From positions 1 through 37,352 of the forward strand of contig JAJYDO010000023.1 of the NCBI GenBank assembly GCA_021777355.1: DNA of 37,352 nucleotides. The letters are read 5' to 3'. Below the pieces are notes generated by a model. That model was given only the letters and a program-made list of their open reading frames with translations. It ran no database searches and was not told the DNA's origin. The stretch is from Actinomycetes bacterium (GTDB taxonomy: Bacteria > Actinomycetota > Acidimicrobiia > Acidimicrobiales > JABEUL01). Every line of letters starts with the position of its first letter. Positions within the stretch are counted from its first letter, which is position 1. Positions 1 to 8,447 of this stretch are shown in pieces. Both the position numbers and the translations under genes were made by a program.

Positions 1-74
1 TTGAATGTCAAACCACCAATAGTTCTGGTGATGTGTTCGCCGACTGGAATATTTACAGTTCCTAAAAGTCCCAT
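1..74 (-). CDS. atpB: ATP synthase F0 subunit a, N-terminal fragment (cut by window edge)
   Basis: The frame starts with ATG at 74-72 and stays open to base 1, giving 24 codons. The translation begins MGLLGTVNIPVGEHITRTIG and ends GLTF. The pattern of a short leader, GEH and then (T/L)xxGLTF is that of the N-terminus of F0 subunit a, the membrane subunit forming the proton half-channels. The start overlaps the TGA of the upstream atpI-like gene (TGATG), so the two are probably translationally coupled. In Actinobacteria atpB directly follows an atpI-type gene, which supports the call. Only the first tenth of the protein is present, so no catalytic residues can be checked. Confidence 0.8.
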   Translation of the reverse strand, partial: MGLLGTVNIPVGEHITRTIGGLTF

Positions 75-514
75 CAGTCTTTAGAATCCCCCGAATATGC
101 GACTTTAGCCATCATGGCCAAAAGCAAGAACTGAAATATAACGAGACCCAGGAGAACTCCGATTGCAAGAAATGGGCTGATGAAAAATGAGCCAATGATT
201 ACTGCCGTTGCAATTAATAGCCTGCCGATACTGTGAAGTACCAATCCTTTTCTGGCTTCTTTTGCATCTTCGATATGAACAGAGGCTATCCTCGCATCCA
301 TCATTCTCAAGTTCAAAATTGCAGTCCCAAGTCCTATCAACATGCCAAATCCAACCAAAGAATACCCAAGTAATGTTGACACCACGATTGCGACAAATGT
401 GATAGCAAGACCTATCAACACGGCCGTTCTAATTGCCCGTGTCACAGCATTCATCCCTAGCGAAGGCGCCATGGACGCCAGTGCATTCACTTTCATCTCC
501 TCAGCCGCGCGCAT
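74..514 (-). CDS. atpI: ATP synthase protein I (AtpI-like membrane protein)
   Basis: A small protein of about 146 residues with four hydrophobic segments arranged as two hairpins (two near the N-terminus, a charged loop with DARIASVHIEDAKEARK, then two more). It fits the ATP-synthase subunit I family, which helps assemble the c-ring or supplies Mg2+ to F1F0. It lies directly upstream of atpB with a TGATG overlap and downstream of atpZ, the expected order. The frame is open further upstream to 565, but that would overlap atpZ by 47 nt. I place the start at the ATG at 514, just after the atpZ stop. A GTG at 490 has better spacing from a GAGGAG sequence and is a real alternative. Confidence 0.75.
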   Translation of the reverse strand: MRAAEEMKVNALASMAPSLGMNAVTRAIRTAVLIGLAITFVAIVVSTLLGYSLVGFGMLIGLGTAILNLRMMDARIASVHIEDAKEARKGLVLHSIGRLLIATAVIIGSFFISPFLAIGVLLGLVIFQFLLLAMMAKVAYSGDSKD

Positions 515-518
515 CTCC

Positions 519-830
519 TCACAGGAATTTCCTGATCTGTGCCCAAGCAACGGCCACTGCCGCAACGATGCCTCCCAGTAAACCCAGAAACGTTGCTTTC
601 GGATAGGACTTTAGCACGGAATCAACCCATATTCCTAATACCATCCCTCCAACAGTGCCTCCGACTAATTCGGATCCAACTCCGACCAGAAGCCACAAAC
701 TAGGGCCGTTAGAATTTTCACCATTACTAGCAGGACTTTCTAAATCTCCTTTGGCCAAGAGCAATGGATCGGCCTCTTTTGGAGCGCTTTGGATGTCCTC
801 AGAAAAATTTTCCGACTCGCTTTTTTCCAT
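519..830 (-). CDS. atpZ: AtpZ/AtpI family F0F1-ATPase accessory protein
   Basis: 103 residues. The N-terminal half is acidic and polar. The C-terminal half has two membrane segments joined by a short loop, with the signature GSELVGGTVGGMVLGIWVDS followed by a second glycine-rich helix. This GxxxGxxxG helix pair is typical of the AtpZ family encoded at the head of many atp operons and implicated in Mg2+/Ca2+ handling or ATPase assembly. It begins 6 nt after the wecA-like stop with a GGAG upstream, so it is co-transcribed with that gene. The TGA stop is followed immediately by the atpI-like gene. Confidence 0.72.
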   Translation of the reverse strand: MEKSESENFSEDIQSAPKEADPLLLAKGDLESPASNGENSNGPSLWLLVGVGSELVGGTVGGMVLGIWVDSVLKSYPKATFLGLLGGIVAAVAVAWAQIRKFL

Positions 831-836
831 AGTTAA

Positions 837-2006
837 CTACTCCAAAAAATCTTCGGGAGTGGAAACTTTTTTCATTGCCGGTGGATTTGTATCGGCGTCG
901 CTTTTTGCCCCTTCACGGCCCCACCCGGGCCTAAACCAGGTATACAAAATTGCACCCAAAATAGCTACTCCGAATGGCACGACTTCGTTTCCATGGGGAT
1001 CAAAGGTTGGGTAGATAACAATTCCTGAAAGTAATGCAGTCCACACCCACAAAATCGCAACAGCCCTTCTCTGGCCATGACCTAATCTCAAAAGCCTGTG
1101 GTGAAGATGATCTTTGTCAGCATGGGCTACACCCTTCCTTTTTGCTGTCCTCCTGATAATGGCAAATGAGACGTCCAAAATCGGTACTCCTAAAATGAAA
1201 AAGGGGATAAAAAGCGGAGCGAAGAAAAAATAAGTCTCGCCTGACACGTCAGGGGTTCTTCCCCCAACTACTGAGGTGGACACCGCCATCATAAATCCAA
1301 GAAATAAAGCCCCCGAATCTCCCATCATAATTTTTGAAGGGTGCAGATTGTGAGGAAGAAATCCAATACATATCCCACAAGTAATTGCGGCAATTAGCGC
1401 ACCGATGTTGTCGGGAGTGACAATTCCTTGCTCGGTTAGGCGAAGAGTGTAAATACAAAATGCACCAGAAGCAATGGCAACAATTCCACCTGCCAACCCA
1501 TCCAAACCGTCTATCAAATTGATAGCATTTGCCATTCCAATTACCCAAATAGCTGTCACCAAGGGAGTCAGGGAGGGAGAAAGAGCTAGAACTGTTCCGA
1601 AAGGAATTTTAAACCAGTACATGGTCACTCCGCTGAAATATAGAACCATTGCCGCCAGAATCTGCCCAGAGAGTTTTGCCGGCGCGGACATGTCTATTCG
1701 GTCATCAACTAGTCCGACTGCAAATATGACCGCCCCTCCAATCAGAACTCCAAAAATCTCAGACCTAGAGCCAAAGGCCAGGCGAAATCCTCCCATGAAC
1801 TCCGCTGCTAAAAGGGCCATTCCGAAACCAATAAAAAGCCCCAAGCCCCCTAAGTCAGGTAAAGGCGAAGTATGGATGCGTCTTTCATCCGGTGGAACCA
1901 CAGCTCCAATCTTTTTTGCCAGCGATCGAACTGGAAACATCACAAAGTATGTAACTGCCGCTCCAATCGCCCCTACGGCAATACATGCGACAATTTCTGA
2001 ATTCAA
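837..2006 (-). CDS. wecA: Undecaprenyl-phosphate N-acetylglucosaminyl-1-phosphate transferase (MraY/WecA/TagO family)
   Basis: 389 residues with about ten membrane helices. Family motifs appear in order: PDERRIHTSPLPDLGG (39-54), the metal-binding pair DD at 101-102, NLIDGLDGL (163-171), MGDSG (228-232) and the C-terminal DHLHHR (H300, H302, H303). The enzyme transfers a sugar-1-phosphate from a UDP-sugar to undecaprenyl phosphate on the cytoplasmic face, the first step of a cell-wall glycopolymer or arabinogalactan-type linker. The HLHH loop indicates a WecA/TagO-type GlcNAc transferase rather than MraY. Its place just before the atp operon matches Mycobacterium (rfe/wecA). The start is TTG at 2006 with AGAGGT five bases upstream. 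The exact sugar substrate is inferred. Confidence 0.9.
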   Translation of the reverse strand: MNSEIVACIAVGAIGAAVTYFVMFPVRSLAKKIGAVVPPDERRIHTSPLPDLGGLGLFIGFGMALLAAEFMGGFRLAFGSRSEIFGVLIGGAVIFAVGLVDDRIDMSAPAKLSGQILAAMVLYFSGVTMYWFKIPFGTVLALSPSLTPLVTAIWVIGMANAINLIDGLDGLAGGIVAIASGAFCIYTLRLTEQGIVTPDNIGALIAAITCGICIGFLPHNLHPSKIMMGDSGALFLGFMMAVSTSVVGGRTPDVSGETYFFFAPLFIPFFILGVPILDVSFAIIRRTAKRKGVAHADKDHLHHRLLRLGHGQRRAVAILWVWTALLSGIVIYPTFDPHGNEVVPFGVAILGAILYTWFRPGWGREGAKSDADTNPPAMKKVSTPEDFLE

Positions 2007-2039
2007 TTTCTACCTCTGACTAATTCACCAGGAATAACT

Positions 2040-3380
2040 TTAAAATCCGTATCCCGGCCATGGAGCGCCAGGTGGATATGGATCAAAATCGCTGCAGAGT
2101 TCTTTAACTGAAGCCCTAACCTCATTTAGCACCGATCCGTCAGCTCTGTTTTTGAGAGCTTTCCCAATCAACTCGGCCACAGTTCCAATCTCGGTTTCGC
2201 TCATGCCAGCTGTGGTCTCGGCAGAGGTTCCAAGTCTTAGACCGCTTGTCACAAACGGGGATCTCGGATCGTCTGGAATTTGATTCCTATTGCAAGTAAG
2301 TCCAACTTGATCTAAAACTTCTTGGGCTTCTTTTCCGGTGAGTTCTTTGTCAAAAGGTCTTAGATCAACTAGAACCTGATGGTTCTCGGTGCCTCCGGAG
2401 ACAATGCGAAAACCCTGTGATTCAAGACCTTTTGCAAGCGCCATGGCATTTTTTATGATTTGAACCCCATATGATTTGAAGTAATCTTCACCAGCTTCAC
2501 CAAATGCAACTGCTTTTGCCGCAATCACGTGCTCAAGTGGTCCCCCTTGGAGGCCCGGAAATACAGCACTGTCAATTGCTTTTGCAAATTCCGACTTGCA
2601 CAGAATTGCGCCGCCTCTTGGACCCCTAAGCGTTTTATGTGTCGTAAAGGTTACGATATCGGCTACTCCGACCGGGTTGGGATGGTTGCCGCCTGCAATC
2701 AGGCCCATCGGATGGGCAGCATCAAACATAAATAAAGCCCCGACCTCATCGGCAATTTCTCGGAACGGTATCGGATCTATCACTCGTGAATAGGCAGTTG
2801 TGCCAGCAACAATTAAAGCAGGTTTTTCCCTTATAGCTAGATCTCTGAGTAAATCAAGATCTATCCGCTCTCCTTTGTCAGAATCTTCTGGAGTTACCCC
2901 GTAGGAGATGAATCGATATGTTTTTCCCGTAATAGAAGCAGGAGAACCGTGAGTCAGATGTCCGCCCTGATCTAGACGCATCGCCATAATTGTGTCACCA
3001 GGCTGCAATAACGCTTGATAAACTGCCACATTTGCCGATGCCCCAGAGTGCGGCTGTACATTGGCATGATCGGCCCCAAATAACTTAGTTACTCTATTTC
3101 TCGCCAAGTCCTCAACTTCGTCGACTACTTGGTTTCCCCCGTAGTATCGCTTGCCCGGATATCCTTCTGAGTACTTGTTGGTTAGAACGCTTGCAGATGC
3201 TGCTAAAACTGAAGGCGATGTAAAGTTTTCTGAAGCAATTAGCTGGACTGAGGTTCGCTGCCTTGTAAGTTCATCGATTAAAAACTGCGCTATTTCGGGA
3301 TCACTCTTTTTTAATGCATTCCAAGGTTCTGTGCCAATTGCACTTGAACTATTTTCGTTAAAAATCACGGTTTCACTCAT
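2040..3380 (-). CDS. glyA: Serine hydroxymethyltransferase
   Basis: 446 residues, normal length for SHMT, a PLP enzyme converting serine plus tetrahydrofolate to glycine plus 5,10-methylene-THF. The landmarks are YSEGYPGKRYYGG (70-82), HSGASAN (111-117), the PLP-pocket Asp220 and His223 in DAAH, the Schiff-base Lys249 in THKTLRGPRGG, and DPRSPFVTSGLRLG near the C-terminus. Some usually well conserved stretches are altered: DAAHPMGL where most SHMTs have D-M-A-H-I-A-G-L, and RLDQGGHLTHG where many have L-A-H-G-G-H-L-T-H-G. The core catalytic residues are intact, so I expect activity. The ATG overlaps the rpiB stop by four bases (ATGA) and a GGAG lies eight bases upstream. Confidence 0.93.
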   Translation of the reverse strand: MSETVIFNENSSSAIGTEPWNALKKSDPEIAQFLIDELTRQRTSVQLIASENFTSPSVLAASASVLTNKYSEGYPGKRYYGGNQVVDEVEDLARNRVTKLFGADHANVQPHSGASANVAVYQALLQPGDTIMAMRLDQGGHLTHGSPASITGKTYRFISYGVTPEDSDKGERIDLDLLRDLAIREKPALIVAGTTAYSRVIDPIPFREIADEVGALFMFDAAHPMGLIAGGNHPNPVGVADIVTFTTHKTLRGPRGGAILCKSEFAKAIDSAVFPGLQGGPLEHVIAAKAVAFGEAGEDYFKSYGVQIIKNAMALAKGLESQGFRIVSGGTENHQVLVDLRPFDKELTGKEAQEVLDQVGLTCNRNQIPDDPRSPFVTSGLRLGTSAETTAGMSETEIGTVAELIGKALKNRADGSVLNEVRASVKELCSDFDPYPPGAPWPGYGF

Positions 3381-3835
3381 CTATTAATCTCCATCTCTGC
3401 GATTTCATCAATTCTTCTTTCATGTCTTCCCCCTGCAAAAGCAGAAGCTAAAAAACGATCAAGTGCATCTTTTGCAACTTCGGGACCTATAATTCTTGAA
3501 CCGAAACAGATAACATTTGCATTGTTGTGCTCTCTTGCAAGCCTCGCTGACGTGACGTCGTGGACGGCGGCGGCTCTAACGCCTATCACCTTGTTGGCTG
3601 CAATGGAGATGCCAATTCCGGTACCACAGACACACAGCCCCAAATCAACATCCTTTGAGGCAACTTTTTCACCGACTGCTTTTCCATATACTGGGTAATC
3701 TACCGATTCCTCCGAATCCGTCCCACAGTCCTCAATTTCATGACCTAGCTCCCTTAAATGAGATGCAAGCAACTCTTTTAATCGATAGCCAGCATGGTCG
3801 GCTCCTACGGCAATTCTCACTCTTAAAGTGTACAT
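3377..3835 (-). CDS. rpiB: Ribose-5-phosphate isomerase B
   Basis: 152 residues of the RpiB/LacAB fold, interconverting ribose-5-phosphate and ribulose-5-phosphate in the pentose phosphate pathway. The landmarks are GADHAGYRLKE near the N-terminus, DYPVYG (46-51), the active-site loop CGTGIG starting at Cys70, and REHNNANVICFGSR (101-114). It overlaps glyA by 4 nt, so the two form a coupled pair inserted between tsaC and the wecA-like gene. The start at 3835 is an ATG without a clear Shine-Dalgarno sequence. A GTG six codons in (V6, RIAVGADHAG) is an alternative start. Confidence 0.9.
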   Translation of the reverse strand: MYTLRVRIAVGADHAGYRLKELLASHLRELGHEIEDCGTDSEESVDYPVYGKAVGEKVASKDVDLGLCVCGTGIGISIAANKVIGVRAAAVHDVTSARLAREHNNANVICFGSRIIGPEVAKDALDRFLASAFAGGRHERRIDEIAEMEINR

Positions 3836-3912
3836 AGCTTTCAGCTATGCTTTGTGTAATCAATCTACCTGGACAATCTTTAGCCTGTGTGCTTTGTGGC
3901 TAAAAGGCACTT

Positions 3913-4539
3913 TCACTTTAAGCACTGCGTGACGAGGTCAATTGAGACCGGGCCCTCTCTTAAAAGCTTTAAGTCGCCTTTTCTCAAGTCGATGACGGTT
4001 GAGGGGGTGTTGTTGCAAATTCCGCCATCTACTACAGCTCCTAGTAATTCCCCGCTTTTTTCACTTTCAAACTGGTCGAGTACTTCCTTGGCCGAAGTTG
4101 CAGGCGGCAGCCCATGCCGGTTGGCACTCGTTGTAAAAAGCGGACCCAATTCACTGGCAAGGCTTCTAACAAAGTCATTATCCGGACACCGAATTCCAAT
4201 ACTGCCATCATCGCCGTAGAAATCTGCCAATTTAGTTTCAGGCAATTTGTCTAAAACTAATGTCAGGGGACCCGGCCAAAGTTGCTCCATTATCCTGTTT
4301 AGTCTTGGATCATTTAAATCAGCTATTTCATTTACTTGACTAGAATCTGCAACAAGAAGCGCGATCGAAACCTCTCTTGGTCTGTTTTTAAGCAAATATA
4401 ACTTTTCGAGGCAGCCGGGCAGGCTTGAGACAACGGCAAGCCCGTAAACAGTGTCTGTCGGAATAGCTACTACGGATCCTTCTTTTAGTATGTCCAAGAT
4501 CGCACTGAATTCCTTTGGCGAGTACAATTTCATATCCAT
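3913..4539 (-). CDS. tsaC: L-threonylcarbamoyladenylate synthase (TsaC/YrdC domain)
   Basis: 208 residues, essentially a single YrdC domain. It makes threonylcarbamoyl-AMP from threonine, bicarbonate and ATP for the t6A37 tRNA modification. The landmarks are the N-terminal PTDTVYGLA, the KNRP motif, LWPGPLT, GIRCPDN, and FTTSANRHGLPP near the middle. The C-terminal Sua5 domain is absent, so this is the short TsaC-like form. It lies 23 nt after prmC, as in Mycobacterium (prfA-prmC-sua5-wecA order). The 77 nt between its stop and rpiB show nothing recognisable. The ATG at 4539 is followed by a second in-frame ATG two codons later. Confidence 0.9.
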   Translation of the reverse strand: MDMKLYSPKEFSAILDILKEGSVVAIPTDTVYGLAVVSSLPGCLEKLYLLKNRPREVSIALLVADSSQVNEIADLNDPRLNRIMEQLWPGPLTLVLDKLPETKLADFYGDDGSIGIRCPDNDFVRSLASELGPLFTTSANRHGLPPATSAKEVLDQFESEKSGELLGAVVDGGICNNTPSTVIDLRKGDLKLLREGPVSIDLVTQCLK

Positions 4540-4562
4540 CTCAAATCTAAGGTCTGTGCCGA

Positions 4563-5486
4563 TTAAGAAGCTGCCCTGATTCGACCTGAGACAAATCTGG
4601 GCCTTAAAGACAAATCTAAATGGCTCTCAACATCACTATAGTTCGCCTGTTCCAAAAAATTGACCAATGGTTCAATCTGTTCAGGGGCGCACTCCAAAAC
4701 TAACATGCCATCATCTTTTAAGTACTTGGCTGCATTGGATGCAATGTAAATTAAATCAGACATGCCCTCGTCGGAAGCAAATAGTGCAACTTTAGGTTCA
4801 AAGTCCTTTACGCACTTATCAAGTTCATCGTATTGGCTCTGAGACACATAAGGTGGATTCGAAACAATAATATCGACGGCTGAAATATAGTCATCGAGTG
4901 GATTAAACCAGAATCCCTGCATGAATTGCACCCTTTTTTGCTGTGGGAAATCAAGTGTTTCTAAGTTAGTTTTAGCCACCTCTAGGGCTTCTTGGCTTAA
5001 GTCGGTTGCGACCACTTCAATATCAAATCTAATGTCAATTTCTTTAGCAATTGACAAAGCTATTGCTCCTGAACCGGTTCCAAGATCAACTACTCGTAGG
5101 TATCGCCTGTCAATTCCCACATCTTTAGAAACGGCATCTTCAAGATTTTCGCACCTTTGTCGAATTTCATCTATGACGAAGCCCGCTACAACTTCAGTTT
5201 CCGGTCTTGGGATGAGAACTGATCTGTTGATAGCAAGCCTTAAATAACGAAAGTCCCAACTTTCCAGCACATACTGGATAGGTTCGCCTTCTTTCACTCT
5301 TCGAACAAGTTCTTTCGCCTCATCTATTAAATAAAGCGGCACCTGATCTTTTAAGAGAAGCCCAATTGACGTGTTATCTAAGCCTGAGACTTTTTCTACG
5401 ACCCACTTGGCCTGAGGGAAGGACTGGAGCTCTTTAGCTAACAAATCAATTAGATCCCCGTAGCCAATCCCCCGACCCACGGTCAT
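4563..5486 (-). CDS. prmC: Release factor glutamine N5-methyltransferase
   Basis: 307 residues. The N-terminal helical domain contains RPETE (94-98). The SAM-binding motif VVDLGTGSGAIAL is at 132-144 and the catalytic NPPY at 210-213. The enzyme methylates the GGQ glutamine of release factors. It directly follows prfA, its substrate gene: its ATG overlaps the prfA TGA (ATGA at 5486-5483), a clear translational coupling. The linker around residues 112-130 between the helical domain and SAM motif is a little longer than usual, otherwise the length is typical. Confidence 0.93.
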   Translation of the reverse strand: MTVGRGIGYGDLIDLLAKELQSFPQAKWVVEKVSGLDNTSIGLLLKDQVPLYLIDEAKELVRRVKEGEPIQYVLESWDFRYLRLAINRSVLIPRPETEVVAGFVIDEIRQRCENLEDAVSKDVGIDRRYLRVVDLGTGSGAIALSIAKEIDIRFDIEVVATDLSQEALEVAKTNLETLDFPQQKRVQFMQGFWFNPLDDYISAVDIIVSNPPYVSQSQYDELDKCVKDFEPKVALFASDEGMSDLIYIASNAAKYLKDDGMLVLECAPEQIEPLVNFLEQANYSDVESHLDLSLRPRFVSGRIRAAS

Positions 5487-6565
5487 TTTTGCCCTTTGTC
5501 CTCTGGATCTGTCAGCTGAGTCGCTCTTTCATCTGCAAGCAAGGCATCTGAAAGTTCGTCTAAATCACCAAGAAGTATTTTATCCAGCTTGTATAAAGTT
5601 AAACCGATTCGATGGTCCGTCACCCTATTATCTTTATAATTATAAGTCCGAATCTTCTCGCTTCGGCCACCTGAACCGACTTGCGCTTTTCTTGTTAACG
5701 ACATCTCTTGGCTAAGCTTTTCCTGTTCTTGAGCAAGCAATCTTGACCTCAGCACTTGCATAGCCTTAGCTCTGTTTTGCAGTTGGGAACGCTCATCTTG
5801 CATCGCTACAACTATTCCACTTGGAAGATGAGTTATTCTAACTGCCGAATCCGTGGTATTAACACTTTGACCTCCCGGGCCCGATGAATGGTAAACGTCG
5901 ATCTTTAAATCACTTGGATCTATCTCAACTTCTACTTCCTGAGCCTCAGGGAGCACGGTTACGACGGAAGAAGAAGTGTGCACTCGTCCCTGTGACTCTG
6001 TGACTGGCACCCTTTGTACTCTATGTGGACCGCCCTCATGTTTGAGTCTTCTCCAAGCGTCGTTGCCCGAAACCAGCAGGGTGGCCTCGACTATTCCACC
6101 TCTTTCACTTTCGGTTTCACCGAGTTTTTCCACTTTCCATTTTCTGGACTCAGCCCACCTTAGATACATGTCCAAAAGATCGCGTGCAAAAATGTTTGCT
6201 TCTTCGCCGCCTTCAGCTCCCCTAATTGAAACTATTACGTTTCTTCCATCGTTGGGGTCTTGGGGAACCAGAAGTTCTCCAAACTCACCTTCTAATCTTT
6301 CAATGTCTCGCTGGGCGTTGTCGGCTTCAGATTTAGCAACTTCTCGGTCTGATTGGTCAGAAGCATCAGCAACCATATGCTTGGCTACCTCGTAATCATC
6401 GTAGGCTGCTTTTAGCGCGCGCCCTGTCATAACTATGGCTTCTAAAGTTTTAAATCTTCTGGAAAGTTCCGCGAAACTTCGTTGATCATTGGCAGCTGAA
6501 GGATCAGAGATGCGTATAAGCAACTCTTCATATTCGCTCTCAAAATCAGGCAAGCGCTCTAGCAA
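5483..6565 (-). CDS. prfA: Peptide chain release factor 1
   Basis: 360 residues, the family's standard length. The GGQ peptidyl-tRNA hydrolysis motif sits at 231-233 within HSSGPGGQSVN. The codon-recognition tripeptide is PVT (187-189, in RVPVTESQGRVHTS), which marks RF1 (UAA/UAG) rather than RF2 (SPF). The coiled-coil N-terminal domain covers roughly residues 1-105. The start appears to be TTG at 6565; the upstream Shine-Dalgarno is weak. It lies 30 nt downstream of rpmE and is coupled to prmC. RF1 does not read UGA, which matters when thinking about the in-frame TGA in argS. Confidence 0.94.
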   Translation of the reverse strand: MLERLPDFESEYEELLIRISDPSAANDQRSFAELSRRFKTLEAIVMTGRALKAAYDDYEVAKHMVADASDQSDREVAKSEADNAQRDIERLEGEFGELLVPQDPNDGRNVIVSIRGAEGGEEANIFARDLLDMYLRWAESRKWKVEKLGETESERGGIVEATLLVSGNDAWRRLKHEGGPHRVQRVPVTESQGRVHTSSSVVTVLPEAQEVEVEIDPSDLKIDVYHSSGPGGQSVNTTDSAVRITHLPSGIVVAMQDERSQLQNRAKAMQVLRSRLLAQEQEKLSQEMSLTRKAQVGSGGRSEKIRTYNYKDNRVTDHRIGLTLYKLDKILLGDLDELSDALLADERATQLTDPEDKGQK

Positions 6566-6595
6566 TAAAAGATCTTATTTAAAATTTTGCTCGAA

Positions 6596-6811
6596 TTACT
6601 TTCTTTTGGAGGCCTTCTCGCCGTAGCGCCTCTGGAAGCGCTCTACGCGGCCTCCGGTGTCTACTAGCTTCTGCTTTCCAGTGTAGAAAGGATGACATTC
6701 GTTGCAAAGTTCAACATGAAGTTCTGGCTTAGTGGATCTCGTCTCAAAACGATTCCCACAGGAACATTGAACAACAGTTACGTGGTACTCGGGGTGGATT
6801 CCAGTTTTCAT
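6596..6811 (-). CDS. rpmE: 50S ribosomal protein L31 (zinc-binding form)
   Basis: 71 residues starting at the ATG at 6811 with [10 protein letters not shown], the invariant L31 start. The frame extends upstream to 6883, but that portion is unrelated and overlaps the LCP gene. Four cysteines (C16, C18, C36, C39 in CSCG and CNEC) make this the zinc-containing C+ paralogue. The protein bridges the large and small ribosomal subunits. No Shine-Dalgarno is visible before the ATG; instead a TATAAT lies nine bases upstream (separate entry). It heads the rpmE-prfA-prmC-tsaC run. Confidence 0.95.
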   Translation of the reverse strand: MKTGIHPEYHVTVVQCSCGNRFETRSTKPELHVELCNECHPFYTGKQKLVDTGGRVERFQRRYGEKASKRK

Positions 6812-6820
6812 GGTGTGTTT

Positions 6821-6826
6821 ATTATA
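6821..6826 (-). promoter_or_regulatory. -10 box (TATAAT) for rpmE, possible leaderless promoter
   Basis: A perfect TATAAT on the minus strand (ATTATA on plus) lies 9 nt before the rpmE ATG. With usual spacing, transcription would start about 3 nt before the start codon, giving a nearly leaderless mRNA, consistent with the missing Shine-Dalgarno. There is no convincing -35 hexamer in the end of the LCP gene. Leaderless mRNAs are common in Actinobacteria; the assignment here is inference from position. Confidence 0.5.
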
Positions 6827-6831
6827 GCTTT

Positions 6832-8430
6832 CTATGACGGCGGTGCTGCCGAGGAGTCGGTACATGACCTCGGATCGAACCAAGGGAGGGGGACTTGGCT
6901 CTGAAATACCTGCGAAGGGTTGATGGGACCAAAGGGAGAAGTAGTGGTAGTGGTAGCCCCCGTTGTGGACGGAGCAGTAGTTGTTTGCCCTTGGGTAGAA
7001 GCCGGAGTAGTGGGAGAAGGCGCAGAAGGCGGGTTAACCCCCAGTTGAGTTCCGACTACCAGCGTCACATCGGCTCCATTGCCCAGGTCTTTTTGGCCCA
7101 TGATGACTGTTCCTGAAAGTGAATCCATAAGTCTCTGTGCCTGGGCCAGGTGGCCTGGAGTGTAATAAATTGAAGTTTCGACCTGCTGAGATGAAACCAC
7201 TTGGGTATTTCCAACCCCTGTTACATTGAAGCCATCGTTTGTCAGAGCCTGGCTCGTGGTGGTGCCCAGATTGTAAGTATTGGTCCCATTTAGTACTTCG
7301 AGGGTGAAAGATCCGGGTGATATATTTGATCCAGGCAGCCCCGAGGTGCCCAAAAACTGGCCGATTAACTGTTGGTCAGCCGGCTGAACCGGAAATACAA
7401 CGTCGCCAAAATCGGCACCGTTATATGTGTAAGAGGCTTCTCCCACTGTTGGAACCGTAGCGCTGGGCATCGAGGACACGCTCACATTGTGAAATGCCCA
7501 GGCCAAGCTCGCCATCTCTGAGAATGAAAAATTCTGATCGACTTGGAGATCAGGTAGCACGGAACCGACAATTGAATTCGCAGTAAGTGGGTTTGTAATT
7601 TGACTCCTAACTGCAGACCCAAGTACTTTTAAGAACTCGTGGTCTCGTCTAATTCTTGAAATATCTCCTAGTCCGTCATATTGCCAGACACCATTTTGCA
7701 AGTAGTAAAGATGCCTCGCCCTTACCAATGCAAGCGCCTGAGTCCCGTCCAAATAAACGCAGCCAGTGCTATATACCCCGAGGCCTGCCATGGAATCCTT
7801 AACCTCGGTTGGGAAATACATATGAACTCCGCCAAGATCTTGAACCACGCTCTGGAAAGTGTCAAAGTTTAGTTCAACAAAGTGATTAATTGGAATTCCC
7901 AAGTCCTGCTCTACCGTTTGGACAAGATAGTCCGGGCTCACATTAAGAGATGCGTCAATTTTTGCGTGATCAAGCCTGCCCGCAGCAGTTGAGGAAAAAT
8001 TAGCAATGGGAACGAAAAGATCTCTGGGAATTGAAAGCAGGAAAGCTTGATGAGTTGCCGGGTTCAAGTGGATAACCATAGTCACGTCGCTCCTTGCACC
8101 TCCAACTTGTGCACAACTTCCAAATTGAACCGATTGCTGCCCATTTAATGCACACCTGGAATTATTCCCTACCAGAAGGATATTTTCAGGTTGGCCGCTT
8201 TGAGTCTGAGTCAAACCATTTACATGAATATGGTGAACTTGGCTGCTTCGATACGCAATATAGCCAAAAGCCCCTCCGGCTAAAAGAACAGACATAATCA
8301 GAAGTACTACTGCAGTAATTATCAGTCTTCTCCTCCACCTGCGTTTTCTCTTGAGATGTTTTACGGGTTTCCCTTTTCTTGGGACCCGTGCATGGTTGTT
8401 TTGGCTTCTCGCCGTTTCTAAATCAGACAT
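6832..8430 (-). CDS. LytR-CpsA-Psr (LCP) family cell-wall ligase with C-terminal LytR_C domain
   Basis: 532 residues. A basic cytoplasmic tail (20-35, RKG...KRKRRWRRR) precedes one membrane helix (about 36-58). The LCP domain follows with its phosphate-binding residues: ARSD (112-115), SIPRD (133-137), GRLDHAK (151-157), LVRARH (235-240) and [12 protein letters not shown] (256-267). A second domain (about 360-460, [18 protein letters not shown]) matches LytR_C, and a Thr/Pro/Ser linker and tail close the protein. LCP enzymes attach glycopolymers from undecaprenyl-phosphate carriers to peptidoglycan, a function that fits the wecA-like gene a few kb downstream. It starts 17 nt after rho with GGAG ahead of the ATG. 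Two cysteines (93, 106) in the early LCP domain could form a disulfide outside the cell. Confidence 0.9.
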   Translation of the reverse strand: MSDLETARSQNNHARVPRKGKPVKHLKRKRRWRRRLIITAVVLLIMSVLLAGGAFGYIAYRSSQVHHIHVNGLTQTQSGQPENILLVGNNSRCALNGQQSVQFGSCAQVGGARSDVTMVIHLNPATHQAFLLSIPRDLFVPIANFSSTAAGRLDHAKIDASLNVSPDYLVQTVEQDLGIPINHFVELNFDTFQSVVQDLGGVHMYFPTEVKDSMAGLGVYSTGCVYLDGTQALALVRARHLYYLQNGVWQYDGLGDISRIRRDHEFLKVLGSAVRSQITNPLTANSIVGSVLPDLQVDQNFSFSEMASLAWAFHNVSVSSMPSATVPTVGEASYTYNGADFGDVVFPVQPADQQLIGQFLGTSGLPGSNISPGSFTLEVLNGTNTYNLGTTTSQALTNDGFNVTGVGNTQVVSSQQVETSIYYTPGHLAQAQRLMDSLSGTVIMGQKDLGNGADVTLVVGTQLGVNPPSAPSPTTPASTQGQTTTAPSTTGATTTTTSPFGPINPSQVFQSQVPLPWFDPRSCTDSSAAPPS

Positions 8431-8447
8431 AAATCTCCGAAATATCT

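Noticed and set aside
655-1014. 119-codon plus-strand frame
   Set aside because: Antisense to atpZ and the wecA-like gene, both with strong family motifs.
1474-2019. 181-codon plus-strand frame
   Set aside because: Shadow of the wecA-like gene on the opposite strand; composition is that of reversed membrane-protein codons.
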